A DNA stretch of 64,000 nt, from contig NC_081415.1 in NCBI RefSeq assembly GCF_030272615.1, positions 105,909,796 through 105,973,795 on the forward strand. Direction: 5' to 3'. Below the pieces are notes generated by a model. The model did not search any database and was not told where the DNA came from. It worked only from the letters and a program-made list of their open reading frames with translations. Below, piece by piece: positions 30,993-44,173 of this stretch. How positions within the stretch are numbered: the first letter of the stretch is position 1; the number at the start of each line of letters is the position of its first letter. This DNA comes from Cryptomeria japonica. Its lineage: Eukaryota > Streptophyta > Pinopsida > Cupressales > Cupressaceae. Made by a program: the position numbers and the translations under genes.

Positions 30993-33900
30993 GTGGCTAC
31001 CCTGACTTTCAAAGCTTGGTATGAGCAGATTCTCATGGAAGTTCACAAAGCACCTCAACCTATCTACCAAGTCAATCCCATAATCTCTCATCCACCTATC
31101 ATACCTTCATCCATCACACCTCATCACATTGCACCTAATCTCAACCCATATCACAACTCTTATCCTTCTTCTATCTTTGACAAGGGAAATCCATCTTATT
31201 CCCCATTCGTATCTCCATATTATCCCTCATCCACATATATACCTTTATCTCCCCTTCTATCTACATCCCAATCCCCGTCCTTTTGCAACACTCACTATCC
31301 AAATTTGTTACCCCATAATCCTCCACACCCTACCCCTAATTCCCCAATTCATTATCCCAATCCTCTATCCAATCCTTATCCTCCATCTAATCCCAATCCA
31401 CCATCTAATCCTAATCCTCCGAAATCTGTACATTATCATCCTCCCATACCATCATTCATGATCTTATCCAAGACATGCTAGCAAAGGAGACAAAATCCCC
31501 TTCTCGAAATCGAGTTGCCTTGTCTCCTCAAGTCCTCCATCCACCTCAATCACCTCCACCTCAAAATAAATCCCAATCCCCCACACTTCATGATACCCCA
31601 TTCCTCCATCCACTCCTCAAAGGATCAAAGGATCAATATGTCCCCTCAAAATGACACGCTCAAAAGAAAAATATGATCCAAAAGAGAGGAAAATCTAAAA
31701 GGTCGCAAAGGCCCCAAAAGAAAAAAATTAAAACTATGTGGATTCCTAAGCTACTTCTAGAAGTAGAATAATCAAAATTGGTATCCAAACTTGCTAATAC
31801 AAAAGATTTATCCATTCATAAGTCCTCTAATCCTCCATCTAACACTCCTCCATCTTCAAAATCTATTTTGGGTCCTTATGTCCCAAAATCCACCATCCCA
31901 ACTCCATCATCCCCTTCTTCTATTTTGGGTCTTCATGTCCCAAAATCCACACTTTATCCTCCATCTAATTCAAAAACCTCTCATCCACTACTCCACCACC
32001 CTTCAAGGTGTGTCCCAATGTTGATCTTCCACAAATTTTTCAAAACCCCATCCATTATCCACCATCCATTTTTCACAATCCCATTCCGTTAGTCCAATCC
32101 TTTACAAAATCCTTATCTTTCATCCCCTATCCATTTCATCTCCCCAATTATTGTTACCAACATCTATGAGCATACCTCTAGTTCAAGGAAACACTAAGGG
32201 ATACTGTCTATGGAACTAGATGCTTGAGTCCTCCCTTCCTCCTTCATGCATCCACTATCTTCCATATCCACTTATCATCATCTTTATCAATCCAAAAAAT
32301 AAAAAATAAAAATAAAAAGTAAAAAAAAATCAGAAAAAGTAAAGAAAAATCATTTCATCCAATGGTAAAAACCACTTCTTGTGGCACCTTGGATAAGTAC
32401 CATGATGAAAACTTGGCAAACAAGAATCATGTGTAATCCCCCCTCTTGAACTATACACTTGGGGGAAAGCTTCATCCATGTTATCCTATCATCTTCAGTA
32501 TACATATCTGTTATCCTTTATCCACCTCCTATCTGCATCCATCCTTCATTACTATCTTTGATCTTGACTATCCTATCCATATCCTCTATCACATATTCTC
32601 TCATCCTATCCAAATCCATCATCCATTCCTACGTTTGATCTTGATCAATATAGAGGTAAAATAACATCCATGAATGCTTTGGAAAGTACAAACCTTAAAC
32701 CTCTATCCATCCATATTGATTAGACATTATCTTTCCACCTCATACATTGTTATCCACCATCTTTCCTATCCTTCATTCCACTACCTTTAGTGGGGCATTT
32801 ACCTCCTTTGCAACATAGTTCTTGGATCCCCACTTCCACCTATTCTTCATCCATTTAGTCCTCCTTATCTCATCCCCATCCATCCATTCTCTTACCAATC
32901 CTTGCTTCTCTCTTGTCATTGGTTCCAGTCCATCTATGCTATATCCACCAATCCACTCCATCCTATCCAATTAAATTTTGAATCCAATCTTATCTCATCC
33001 AATCATATTCTCCATCTCTTTCAATTCAATCATTAATCCCATCCCCAATCCAATCCTACTCAATCATCTACCCCCCTTTTCATCCTATCTAATCATTTAT
33101 CCTTCTTCCATCCTATCCAATCCATCAAGTTGAGATTTTCCCATCTACCTGAGCTTACACTGACTAGTGCATAATCCAAACACCCATTCATACTGTGCTA
33201 ATCAAATCCAAGAAACAATCCTCTCATTTGCAGAACTTGCACATCCAACTTGCCTTTTGCCAATCATCAACCTGTATCCAAATCCATCACCTGCCCATTG
33301 GGATGCATCCTTCCCTAGTCCGATAGTTTATCCAAATCCATGTCCTACTCTTGGCAAGAGATGTTAGTTGGTCATGTGCATGTTGTTTGCATGATTTAGC
33401 TTTTTGCCTTGATTTTATCTTGTGTCCCAGGACTGTACCTATTCAGGGATGCCCTAATCATCCTATATCTCAACATGTCTTGGTTCGTGTACAAAGGGGC
33501 ATTATTTTTGTGGTATGGCATGTTTGATGGTTTCTCTTGTACGATCCTACAGTCTTGCATTTACACCAACATAGATGTTTGCAAACCTGTGTACATAGAG
33601 ATACCTATTGTTTGAGAGTCTAGTCCACACCTTAGACATTCAAAAAATCTTGATTCTTATAATCAACGGTGTGGATAATCTGTGGCAATGTCAAAACTAG
33701 GTTTTCTCTCCATATCTACATAACAAGAAATCTCATCCACTCCATTTCATTCATTCATCCCATTTCACCCATTTATCTTGGATACTCCAATTTATTCATT
33801 CACTCCCCCTTCACCATCTTCATATTTTCGTAATCTAGTCCTCCTATCCATTTCAAGAGCACGCCAATGTTCTTAGAACCCACATGTCCTCTTGTGGGGG

Positions 33901-34020
33901 CATAGAACTACCTCCTCATCATCCTTCCTCATCTCACCTATGACTGGGGCATCATGCTACTAGTCCTTATTCTTGCCATCCACTATGTTTTATTCTTCTT
34001 TGATATAACATCACTTCATG
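30110..34020 (+). repeat. Pyrimidine-rich ATCC/CATC-biased interior
   Basis: The plus strand is rich in C and T, with endless irregular ATCC, CATCC, CCAATC and CTCC runs and few G. It is not a clean microsatellite. The bias spans nearly 4 kb and ends close to the polypurine tract. Confidence 0.8.
30993..32092 (+). pseudogene. Decayed Pro/Ser-rich frame of unknown function in the LARD
   Basis: ATG at 30993 opens 162 codons starting MATLTFKAWYEQILMEVHKA, followed by Pro/Ser/Tyr/Asn-rich low-complexity sequence. Near 31450 a plausible frame change leads into D-L-I-Q-D-M-L-A-K-E-T-K-S-P-S-R-N-R, then an open Pro-rich frame to about 31655 and another at 31778-32092. The first 20 residues and the D-L-I-Q stretch are not simple sequence, so a remnant gag-like protein is possible. 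I do not recognise it, and base bias alone could leave such frames open. Confidence 0.3.
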
Positions 34021-34030
34021 GTTCTATATC

Positions 34031-34044
34031 AAAGAGGAGAAAAA
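34031..34044 (+). other. Polypurine tract of the LARD-like element
   Basis: AAAGAGGAGAAAAA directly before the 3' LTR start TGTAGACACC. It fixes plus-strand orientation. Confidence 0.88.
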
Positions 34045-35001
34045 TGTAGACACCTAAAATTAATTAAATCAATATTTAATTAATTTAAGTCCATCAACAT
34101 AATTAATTGATTTAATCGTGTTATCCTTTTTCTTCTCAGTGTTAATTAAATCTAATTTAATTAATCCTGTCACTATTGTCCAATAATTAATGTATCAAAT
34201 AAATAAATAATTTCCCTATTCTTCTAAAATCCCTCCAATAAATATTTCCTCTAAACCCATTCATTTAATTAATCTTAAATCATTAACCGTATCGTGTGAT
34301 TTCTATAAATCACTTTTTCCTTATCCCAACTTAGCCTAATTAATTCCTATAAAATCTCTCATAATCCCACTTATCATTATTTTCCAATTTTAAATTCCCC
34401 ACTCATGTCTCATCAATCTTGAACCTCTCAAAGAAATTCAAATTTCTTTGAATCCCCTATGCATACTCAATTTACAATTCAAATTCTTTCCCCCCCCCTT
34501 CCCAAGGATTTTTATATTCCTTTTTATTTCTCCAATGCATCCTTGACCCATGTCTACTATCTTGAATCAATCTTATCCCTTCAGAATAAAATCAATCTTG
34601 GCCCTCCATTGGCCTCCTCCAATCTAGAAACTGGAGCGTGTTTCCTTCTCAAATCAAGGAGTCTTCCATTCTTCTATCATCATGTTGCTAATTTCTCCTC
34701 TCGTCTCCCTGTTATCACATTTTTACCATTTTCTCGTAGTCCTCTATCAAATCCCTGTTATCCATATCCATCTATCCATAATCCATCTATCTTGTTGAGC
34801 ATTTGAGAGAAATCCACATATAGAACGAGCAAAGAGAAAATCAAGTGGAGCATCAAAAGGGTGCCTTCACTTCATCAAGGTCAATCTGAGGGAGAAGACA
34901 AGTTTGTGAAGGTATACTTGGTTTTTGTGTTTTGAATTATTTTATGCTTATTTTTTGATCATCTAACCATTTCACCCCCTCACTCACTTTGCCTCTCTCC
35001 A
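34045..35001 (+). repeat. 3' LTR of the LARD-like element
   Basis: 957 bp, TGTAGACACC to CTCTCTCCA, matching the 5' LTR with scattered substitutions and small indels. Confidence 0.93.
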
Positions 35002-38000
35002 CTACTATTGTTCAAAATAAAATAAAATTTATTTATTTTTTGAATTATTATTATCAAATATAAATCAATAGTAGGAGTCATTATGAGCAGTTATTCCTAA
35101 ACAAGAAACTGTTGGAAAATGTAAGATAAATTTTGACCAATAAAAACTAAAATAATTATAATGAAAGGTAAATTTTGAAATAATAGATAAATCAATTATG
35201 GTGAGAATTATAAGGAAAACTTTTTGCGGATTATCCATTAAAAATAGATTTTTCTCAATTACTCTTGATGCAATATAAAAAAAAATGATTGATTTTTATG
35301 AACAACTTTTATCATTGATAAGTCAATAAAAATGACTTGTTATAAATAGTTATTCTTAAACATAAAGAGAGATGCTTTTTTAGTGAATTTTCCTATAGAA
35401 GATAATATTTTTATGTATTATGTCATGAAACATGAAATATAAAATAAACATAAATAGATAAATGAATAAAATAACTTGTTTTGAATAGTTATTCTCAAAC
35501 ATGAATCTGTTCAATAGATCAAATATAAACATACAAAGTCTAACTCAAAATTATCTAATTGAATCCCACTGAGCCTTATGGATGGTTTGGGAAATGGCGA
35601 GCTTAATCTTGGATGTGATGTCATTGTGCCTCAATGTGTATGTCTAGAGGATTTCTAAAAAGATTTCATGTAATTATTTAATTTTTTGAAGGTTTTATGA
35701 TATTTTAGGTAGTTATTTTAAATTGTAATTTTTTATGATATAAATTTGAAAAAAAATAAATTAACTATCATTAATTTATTATTTTCTTTAAATTTATGTT
35801 TTTCTTTGTATTTTTGTACTTATTAAAAAGGTTTCTAAGTAGTTGTATAATTTATTTTTTATGATTTTATATGAATTTTAAATTTATTTTAAATGATAAT
35901 AATTTATCGAAAGGAAAAATATATTTCTAATTAAATTTTTACCAACCTAACTTTTCAAGATTGGGTTGTGACTTTAATTTCTAATCTTTAAATTCGTTGT
36001 CCCCATAAATATAGGACATGGTTATTGTTATCAATGTGTCACTAAAGAAGATTAAAGTTGTTTTCTATACAAATAGTGAGTTAGAATTCATAATAATTAA
36101 AATTAATTAACCTAAATATTAAAGTTTAATAAAATAGATAAATAGAATTAACCATATTAAAGTTAAAATTTAAATAGAATTAATCTAATCTCGAATTAAA
36201 ATAGTTAAAAATCAATTCATAATACTTGACATAATAAATAAATTTCATCATATATATATTTAAAACTCATAATCTCCATCTAACATGCAAATAGAGATAA
36301 TTTTTTTTTATTAACATCCATTAACAACTAATGTAGCACCTACAATCTCCATCTAACTACATTCATTAACCATTTAACTATTATGAACATACATCTTTAT
36401 GCATTTCATTAATTAATGCAAGCGGAAATAACATAACATCATTAACCTTTTCCCTAGGGTACTTCAATATTATTACTTAATTAACTACCACAATGACATC
36501 CTACTCATATGATAAGCATATTACATTCGTACTTTAAAATGCAAGACAACTCCATAATCCTACATTCATTTTATGCACCAAATCCAAATTTGTTATAAAC
36601 CCAACATTTCCTATCTACATGCTCCTTTCCTTTTCTTGATAATGCAATCCTAAGGCATAGATATAATCCATCTTTACGAATCCAATTAATTATATTTCAA
36701 TTACAATTAATACTAACATGACCATCCTTCTTATCATTAATTCCAAATGCATATGTAATAATCTTAATGCAACTTCCTATTTACAAGGCTTTACATGATA
36801 TGCATACAATTTTCCCTTCTATCAATGCATCTACATGAATCATTTATCTTCACTAAACCTAATTAACCTCTTCTAACATAATCATTTCTTACTCTATGAA
36901 CATTGTTCTTCTAAGGTTACTTTACGTTCTATCTTTCTTCCTATACATTCCATAATTAATACAATTAAACCATAATGCAAAACCATTTCTATTTCAACCA
37001 TAACCATTTTAATTCTAAGATACATTGATCACATCCTTAATAAAATTACATCTTCAATGACTAATTATAATTTATAACATAATCCCAATTTCAACTACAA
37101 TCCATCTTGCAATTACAAGTACATAAAATACATCATGAGCATAGCTCTTTCCACTACCCGATTCCAACTGCTACATACACGACTATTACATGTATTCCAT
37201 CATATTCATTACATAAACCTGCTACAAGGTACGTCCATAATCATCATGAAGAAGTATCCACATACACGCATGAAGAATCTAGGACAACATCCCAATGGAT
37301 AAAAAGCACCAACCACCTGACCATGTGGAACCAAAGGAACCACCCCCCATGCTAGGAGATAACACAAGGTCCCAACACACACTCCAAAGCTAACCTAGCA
37401 CTCTAACCAAAGAGACTAACCCTACAAGGGCACTCATGCAAGAACCCACATAATACAACAAGAATAAACTCCCAGAGGCGTATAACTCATCAAAACATAA
37501 ATGCATCCAATAAGGCATAATCATAAATCATCAAAGGGAAAAATTTAGGAGTGGAGTGTTATCACATGCCATCCTCAAAATATAATAAGATAAGGCACTA
37601 GCTTGATGGACATGTGGAGCCATATCAGCCTATGAGAGACCAAGGGAGATTAGCTTACCATCTTCACAACCTCCTCATGCTTATCCTAAAACATCCTCCC
37701 TGGGACTAAGTCACGAGGCTAAAATCAATTTATTATCTTATTAACGGATCTAGCTACCCAACCCATCAATTATTAGGTTATCACTTATTTATGAATCATG
37801 GTAAACTCCCAATGTTCCCTGGCAGTCTACACTTCATGCATCCTTACAAGGAATCTCATGCAATCCTATCTCTCATGACCTCGATCATCACATGGAAGCC
37901 CACTCCTCCTATCATGGCCCAAACAATAAATGCAACAAGAGCCTCATAATAAAAATCAAATTTGAAATCATAATCATCATACAACCATACACATACATGG

Positions 38001-38150
38001 TCATCCAAAGGTCATAAAGCCAAATAACATCAAAGAGCCTCATAGCATAAAATGCATCAATAAGGTAATGAAATCTTCTCAAAAAGTGAAATAAATAACA
38101 ACAATAAGGCACATTAACTTGCTGGACTGAGAATAATAAATTACTCTCTC
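35002..38150. other. AT-rich DNA; diverged repeat, no gene
   Basis: 35050-35520 holds three diverged copies of a motif ending CAGTTATTCTTAAACATGAA-like, also found at 27470-27530. The rest (35530-38150) is AT-rich with no long frame. 37400-38150 may be internal sequence of the LTR fragment that follows, but no gag or pol motif is present. Confidence 0.45.
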
Positions 38151-40700
38151 TACCACCACTTCTCAACATGATAGAGACATAAATCCATCATAAAAATAAC
38201 ATAGAAGCGAAAACCATGAAAGATTCATCAAATTGATCAAATGCACAATTTGGAAAATCATCATTAAACAATTGAAAAGCCTCTGGTACAGATTAAATTT
38301 GAAAAAGCCAAACAGATAATCAAATTGAGAAAAAAACTAAAAAATCCACAAAATAGCACATATGACATGCAATTTAGCTTATTTGACTCATTACATAGTG
38401 CTTATGATAAATATTTCAGCACATATAAACCATCTTTCAACGCATGTGAGCGGTACTACATCGAATAAAAACAACTTGATAGCACATATGAGTAATAGAA
38501 TAGCATATATGATAGATTAAATAGTGCATATGATCAAAACTAAATCGCCTACTGTAATAAATATTTTAGCGCATATGACTCAGATGATAGAAAACATGGA
38601 AAATAACAAAATTACGAGTCTAAATTAAAAATAAAGGGAAAATTGCCAAGTCTCGAAACCAACTGAATAAGTTTCATCCAGTCAAGACAAAATGAAAGGA
38701 ACAAACGAATCTCAAATTCATAAATATATGAAGGAGAAAATGCAATTTGAACAAAAGAGCCTTCCTTCCACAATGCACAAAAAACTAAATATAGATAACT
38801 CAAACCAAGACTAAATCACATTCTCCAGATAACACCACATTCAATAACCACAAGAATATCATATAAAATAAATTAAAGACAAGGTAAAACAAGATTAACT
38901 CTCTGCGACCATCCTTCACAACAGTACCCATGCAAAAAAACTCACAGGAGAAATCCAATCTCACAAATAAACCCAAATATGCTAAGCACAATCAAATTCT
39001 TCAAAAATCCTTCCAACCAAACTACACTAAGAAATCCAAATGCCAAGATTCAAACAATAGAAATTACACAGTGTTGTGCGTTCACGGAAACACACCCAAC
39101 CAATGAAAACAAAGTATTTTTCCAAAGCCCTCTAGTTCAACTTTATATTAAAATCTATGCACATAAATATTTCTTCAAAACTATAGTATAAACTATATAA
39201 TAATTCTTTTCCCCAAATAAAATCCACAAACAACAATTTCTACAGACATAGAGAATACACATAAATAAAATAATCTTTACAAAAGACAAGAGCTCCAACC
39301 TAGAACTAGAAGTAATGGAAGAAAAATTGACCAAGAGCTCCAAATCCAAATCACAATCACAAGCTCCAGCAATCTAAAACAATCAAGCCAAAATCCAAAT
39401 GTTGCAGAAAAATCTCCAAGAATGGTAACTCGACAACAAGCCTAGACTACCCAATAAAAAGAAATCAAAAGAAAAAACCCTAGCCAATAAAAAATAAACC
39501 AAAATAAAATATTTTCTACCAACCTAATGTTAGGTTACTTTTATATTTTCCATTTCAAATTCAACCAATGAGATGGAAGGTAGGTAGAAATAACACAAAA
39601 TCTTCTTATACAACAAAGTGGGAAGATATTATTATTATTCAAATGTGCTCATACACTCCCACTAATTAATAAAGTCAACTATATAAATAAAACATAAGCC
39701 ATAAATAAATAAATAAATCAAATAGGGAAATTAAAACCAAAAGCTCATAAATGAAATAAAGAGCAAAATAAACATTAAATATTAAATGAAATATTAAACC
39801 GTAGGCAAATAAATAAATAATTAAATAATTAAATACCAATAAATATTAAACCACCAATATTAAATAAATATTAAAATCACACAAAATAGTTAAACATAAA
39901 ATATCAAATAATTAAATACTCAATACATGTAAATTAAATACATTAAAAATGAGCGTTATTAATTATAAAATCACACATCAAGAATCACATAATTAATTTA
40001 AACATAACCAAATAAATCAACCATCTCTAAACATACTCACTAACTGATGTGGCGAATTACGCCAAGATGATTATGACACATGGTGAACATCTTACACCTA
40101 GAGTATGTGTATGGAACTCATGTTATCTCCAAACCACATAAGCCATTGGAATTAAAGACATGCTCAGACCTGTGAAGCCAAGTGGAGTTGATGTTTGGTA
40201 CCTGCAAGATCCTGCAACCACAAAACAATGATACAACATATGTATATATATCATAATAGACAAGTGATAGTGAATTGCAACGACACATCCCACTCGCAAT
40301 GAGTGATGTGTCATTGTTCCTCTCATGAAGACATTCATACAACACTCAGACACGTCTCATAAACATCTCATCATATGTAACCATGAAATAGGGTTAGCGT
40401 AATCATAATCAACATCAAATCCATGATCAACTTAATCTATCAATGATCAATCACATAGTAAGCATATGAAATCATCACATACATATATCCATCAAATCAC
40501 ATGATCAATAATGATAGTATCAACATCCATATAGATCTCAAAATATCATATGTCCAATAGCGTCTATCCTCAATAGTAAGTAACTGAAATGCCTGAGTAA
40601 TCATCATCCAAATCATCAAATATAATCTAGATAAGTCTATCAAACATGAAATAATAGTCAACTCAAGTCAAAATAGGTCAAATCAAGGGTGGACACTACA
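38151..40700 (-). mobile_element. Probable large LTR fragment or solo LTR
   Basis: On the minus strand a terminus TGTAGTGTCCACCC begins at 40700, typical of plant LTR starts, and coincides with the point where a dispersed repeat (40701-41130) begins. At the other end the minus strand reads CTATCA, then TGTTGAGAAG and TGGTGGTAGAGAGA at about 38150-38165, like a mutated TGGTATCAGAG PBS. Inside are A-rich tracts and GCGC/CATATG-type motifs (38390-38580). A matching second LTR and coding motifs were not found, so the limits are tentative. Confidence 0.35.
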
Positions 40701-41130
40701 AAGTTTACTAAAAAAATTTAATAAGTGTTGTTGAGATTTTTTAATATTATCTTAAAGTAGATGGTCCCATGAATTTTGTAGTGTAGCTTAAGTTTAAAAG
40801 TTTGAATGCTCAAATTTATGTGGTCTCATGAATTTAATTATATATTCATTTTAATGGAGTAATAACTTTAAAATAAAAAAATTAATTGGTAAAATAAAAA
40901 AAAACTTGAGATGATTGACAAACGTAAAAGAAAAAAAATGTCTAAGTTGGTGGAGTAATTTATAGCTCCCTATCTTTTCCACCCCCTCAAATTTATAGTC
41001 ATAAAAAAGTAGGGGCTGATAAATTTCATATTTTTTCATGGAAAGATTCCAACTAATCCTTTAGTTATATTTAACCTAATGAGATATATATGAAAAATGT
41101 TAATTTTCATTTAGGATTCAACTACCATAA
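40701..41130 (+). repeat. Dispersed repeat, copy 1
   Basis: Aligns with 52985-53505. Shared blocks include TTACTAAAAAAATT, GTGTTGTTGAGATTTTTTAA, CTAAGTTGGTGG, CTTTTCCACCCCCTCAAATT and ATTTTTTCATGGAAAGATTC. Its left edge coincides with the LTR-like terminus at 40700. No coding potential and no terminal inverted repeats were found. Confidence 0.85.
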
Positions 41131-41740
41131 TAATTAGTCCTGCCTTTAAGGTAGAGACTTATGTTTCCAATTGCCCTAAATTTTTTATTAATATTCATTG
41201 AAAATCATGCAACTCAATCATTTTCTAATGTTAAGATTGTATTTTTAAATTTACTTTTTGTTTTTATAATTTTCTATTGGTCCGCTGAATTTAAGTAGGC
41301 GGTTTAATAAAAAAATTATTAATGAAAAAAAAAAAGTCCATCTAATCAGAAGCATAAATTAAAACCCTTTATATACTTCGTATTCTTTAGTGTTTTCTTG
41401 TTTTACTGTCACCACTTTGGTTTTACCATTTCTTTTTTCACCATCACAGTGCCTTTTTTTAACTCATCGGTTTTTCGTTTGCAATTTTTTATTTTCATTG
41501 GCCGTGTATTATTACCTCCGATGAGTATTTTTTAAAGTGTGGATATACCTAGTCTGCATACTATCATATTATGTAACACATATTTGATTTATGTTTTTTA
41601 TTTTTTTATATTGTAATATTTATTTGTTTAAGTTATAAATAAATTTGTTCAATTTTTTTTCTATTTTTAAAGATATTATTATTATTTTTCATAATATTTT
41701 TTATTAAGGCTAAATAGGTTTTGAGGGGACCCAAAACCCC
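41131..41740. other. AT-rich DNA, no gene seen
   Basis: T-rich stretch with homopolymer runs. No frame, element end or RNA gene is supported. Confidence 0.5.
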
Positions 41741-43320
41741 ATAGGTTTTGAAGGGACTCAAAATCCTCATATTTTACTAGGATCTGGGATCCACAATACA
41801 ACACTGCTAAAAGAAAGGAACATCAACATACCAACAACCAAACCATAATCTGGACATAAAATCATGTCTAAAACATAAACAAGGGTTTTACAAGATTCCC
41901 TTAACCTACAGATGTTTCCATGGGTGTATCCAGGCACCCATCACCTTCAACAATACTAGATTACAATAGATCAACATATACTTACAATTTGGACTAATGG
42001 GGTTTTAAAAGGCTCCCCTAACCTTCATCATGGGATTTAAATTAACTCTCAAAACCAATAAACAAGGGTTTTCCAAGGCCCCCTTAACCTGTAACAAAGT
42101 ATTCATCTTGCCAACAACACAACTAACCCTTAACCCAAAACCACAATTGGCCAAACGGGGCTCTTTAAAATTGCTAGTATCTAGTTTGCCAGTGGGGAAA
42201 ACAAGGCTCCCACAACCAACACACATGGGAAAGACAAAAACCTGAAAGCACTAGTAGCAACCAGCCTACCTGTGGGTTTTCCTAGGCTCCCACAACTTGA
42301 CACTGAAAAACCAGTCAATCGATTCCAAACAGAATCAAGAAGGATTTGAAAGGGTCCCTCAACCCACAAAAAAATCTGGGTAGGAGGGACATAGAGGATT
42401 CAAACCTTGCCATGAAGAAACACATGAGAGAAATGAAAGGAAGCTTCAACCAGTAGCACGACTAGCAACATCATTCGAAAGGCCTCCTCATACCATCTCC
42501 CCACCTCAATAGGGAGGAGGTCCACCTCAATAGGACAAGTGAGAAGGCAAAACGTCAACCCTGAGAACCTTCTAGAAGCAAGCTAAAACCCTACTACTCC
42601 CAACCACTGAATCTCCACTTGAATAAGAGAAAGGGTCACCTCAGACAGGGAAGGAGAAGAACAACCCAAAAGCCCAAATATTTTAATCATAGCCCAACAA
42701 AGAAAAATTCCCTCCACCTCAATAAGAGGACAACCCAGATTAGAAAAAAAGCCAAGACACTAGATCTTCTAAAAATAAAACCTTAGCAGCACCAGATCCG
42801 ACCCCAAGGGCACAAGGAATCCCAAAGAGAGAAGGGTAACTGAAAACCCACAAAAGTAGAACCTTGAAAAATCACCTAGTTCCCAAACAAGAGGAACACA
42901 CCCTGAGCCTATGGTTCCCACCAAAGCGGCCCAGAAAACCCGAAGCTCATCAAAGCCTTGCTCCCTACAGACACAGAAGGTAGAGAGCATCCAACGATTG
43001 CAAATAATAGGGGAGAGAAGAATGAGGGAGAAAGGGAGGCAAAAGCCAAAAATCTAACTTCAGCCCTGTCAAACACGAACTCCCCAAGCACAACAAAGCA
43101 TCCCACCCCTTCACACTCATCACTGGCCGCTCCCACGTCATGCTCGTCATGAAACAGGGAACCGTCTGCAAACAGGACAAGGCAACGATCACTAGTCTCC
43201 ACACCATCACTATCGCCACCATCCTCCTCATCACTTGCATCCTCATCCTTCACCGAACCTCTGGTTTGGTCACTCCCTCCTGCACACCTGCTGCGGTTCC
43301 CACCCATCTAGTTCTTTTTT
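41741..43320. other. GC-richer island with degenerate internal repeat, unassigned
   Basis: This 1.6-kb block has markedly higher GC than its surroundings. From 41880 to 42365 a motif like GGGTTTTCCAAGGCTCCCTTAACC recurs about seven times in degenerate form. The minus strand has several modest frames (for example 42909-43307, 132 codons, acidic and then hydrophobic) but no domain that I recognise. It could be a decayed gene or part of an element. Confidence 0.35.
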
Positions 43321-43871
43321 ATTATTTTCAATAATGTTGTTACTATTGTCCCTTGAAGATTATTGTTAATATTAACATTCCACTTTATATAAAATACATA
43401 TCAGTTTGCATGTATGAGGTTTAGACTATTGTATACATTATTTTAAAAAATATTTTTCATATTTAAATTTTTTTAAATATTATTCTTAATGTTAAAATTA
43501 TAATAATTATTATATTATAATATAATAAATATAATATATAAATATCATAAATTATAAATGTCAAAAGTGATACGTATGAATAAGATTTCATAATTGATAA
43601 AAATATTACATTGGGTAAAGTAGGGCATTCTTAAGTTCAAAAATATTTACGATTGTGAATACAAAGGTTTTTAAAAAAAAAATTAAGGTTTGTATTTTAC
43701 ATTTTATATTATAATTGAAGTTTAATTTTTAAAATTTAGCTTTATGTCTAATCATTTGATTAAAATTAAATATTTATAAATTTTTAAAGTAAAATAAGTT
43801 AGAATTATTTTTAATTCAAATAACAAATTTAATGATAAATTTAAATAATATAATATTTAAGAATTTAATTT
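43321..43871. other. Very AT-rich DNA, nothing seen
   Basis: Dominated by A/T runs such as TAATATAATAAATATAATATA. No feature is supported. Confidence 0.55.
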
Positions 43872-43879
43872 AAGGTTAG

Positions 43880-44173
43880 TTTTTTTTTTTTTTTTTCAAA
43901 CTTTGCCTGGTAAACTTTTTAACGTGACCGGTGATGTTGGCATGACATGCCCTCCGGCTCCATGTGAATGCTTTTGACCTGGAGCTATGAACCAATGAGG
44001 CCACAAACGGGGGACCTCATCCCCACACTTCACTTGTTCAAATCCGCGAGCACGATGACCCATCGAAGACACAAGGCCTTGCGAGCACAGTGGCCCAGCA
44101 GGGATTTGAACCTTAGTGGCCGCTTCACCAACGAAGTGTTTTAACCACGACACTACATGTTCGAAGACAATTG
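43880..44173 (-). mobile_element. tRNA-derived SINE with poly(A) tail and target duplications
   Basis: A 294-bp GC-richer insert in AT-rich DNA. On the minus strand it starts near 44173, has a B box GGTTCAAATCC (44112-44102) and an A-box-like TGGTTAAAACAC about 35 bp before it (around 44145), and ends in 17 A (T run 43880-43896). Direct repeats AAGGTTAG flank it exactly (43872-43879 and 44174-44181). An internal pol III promoter, A tail and target duplication define a SINE mobilised by LINE enzymes. I cannot name the family. Confidence 0.88.

Larger units (their letters stand above)
27617..35001 (+). mobile_element. Large non-autonomous LTR element (LARD-like)
   Basis: A 7.4-kb plus-strand element. 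LTRs 27617-28555 and 34045-35001 both read TGTAGACAC to CTCTCTCCA. The PBS follows the left LTR and a good polypurine tract, AAAGAGGAGAAAAA, precedes the right one. Flanks are CTATT (27612-27616) and CTACT (35002-35006), a target duplication with one mismatch. The 5.5-kb interior shows no RT, integrase or protease motif in any frame. By definition this is a large retrotransposon derivative that would depend on another element's enzymes. Confidence 0.9.

Noticed and set aside
31129-31461. Second long Pro/Leu/His-rich frame in the LARD
   Set aside because: It overlaps the first frame and both stay open because of the G-poor composition. There is no evidence of coding.
42909-43307. 132-codon acidic ORF as a gene
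   Set aside because: No domain, no splice or promoter context, and the opposite strand is equally open.
44100-44160. tRNA gene
   Set aside because: Only A/B-box-like sequences are present. No cloverleaf stem pairs, and the A tail and target duplications show a SINE.
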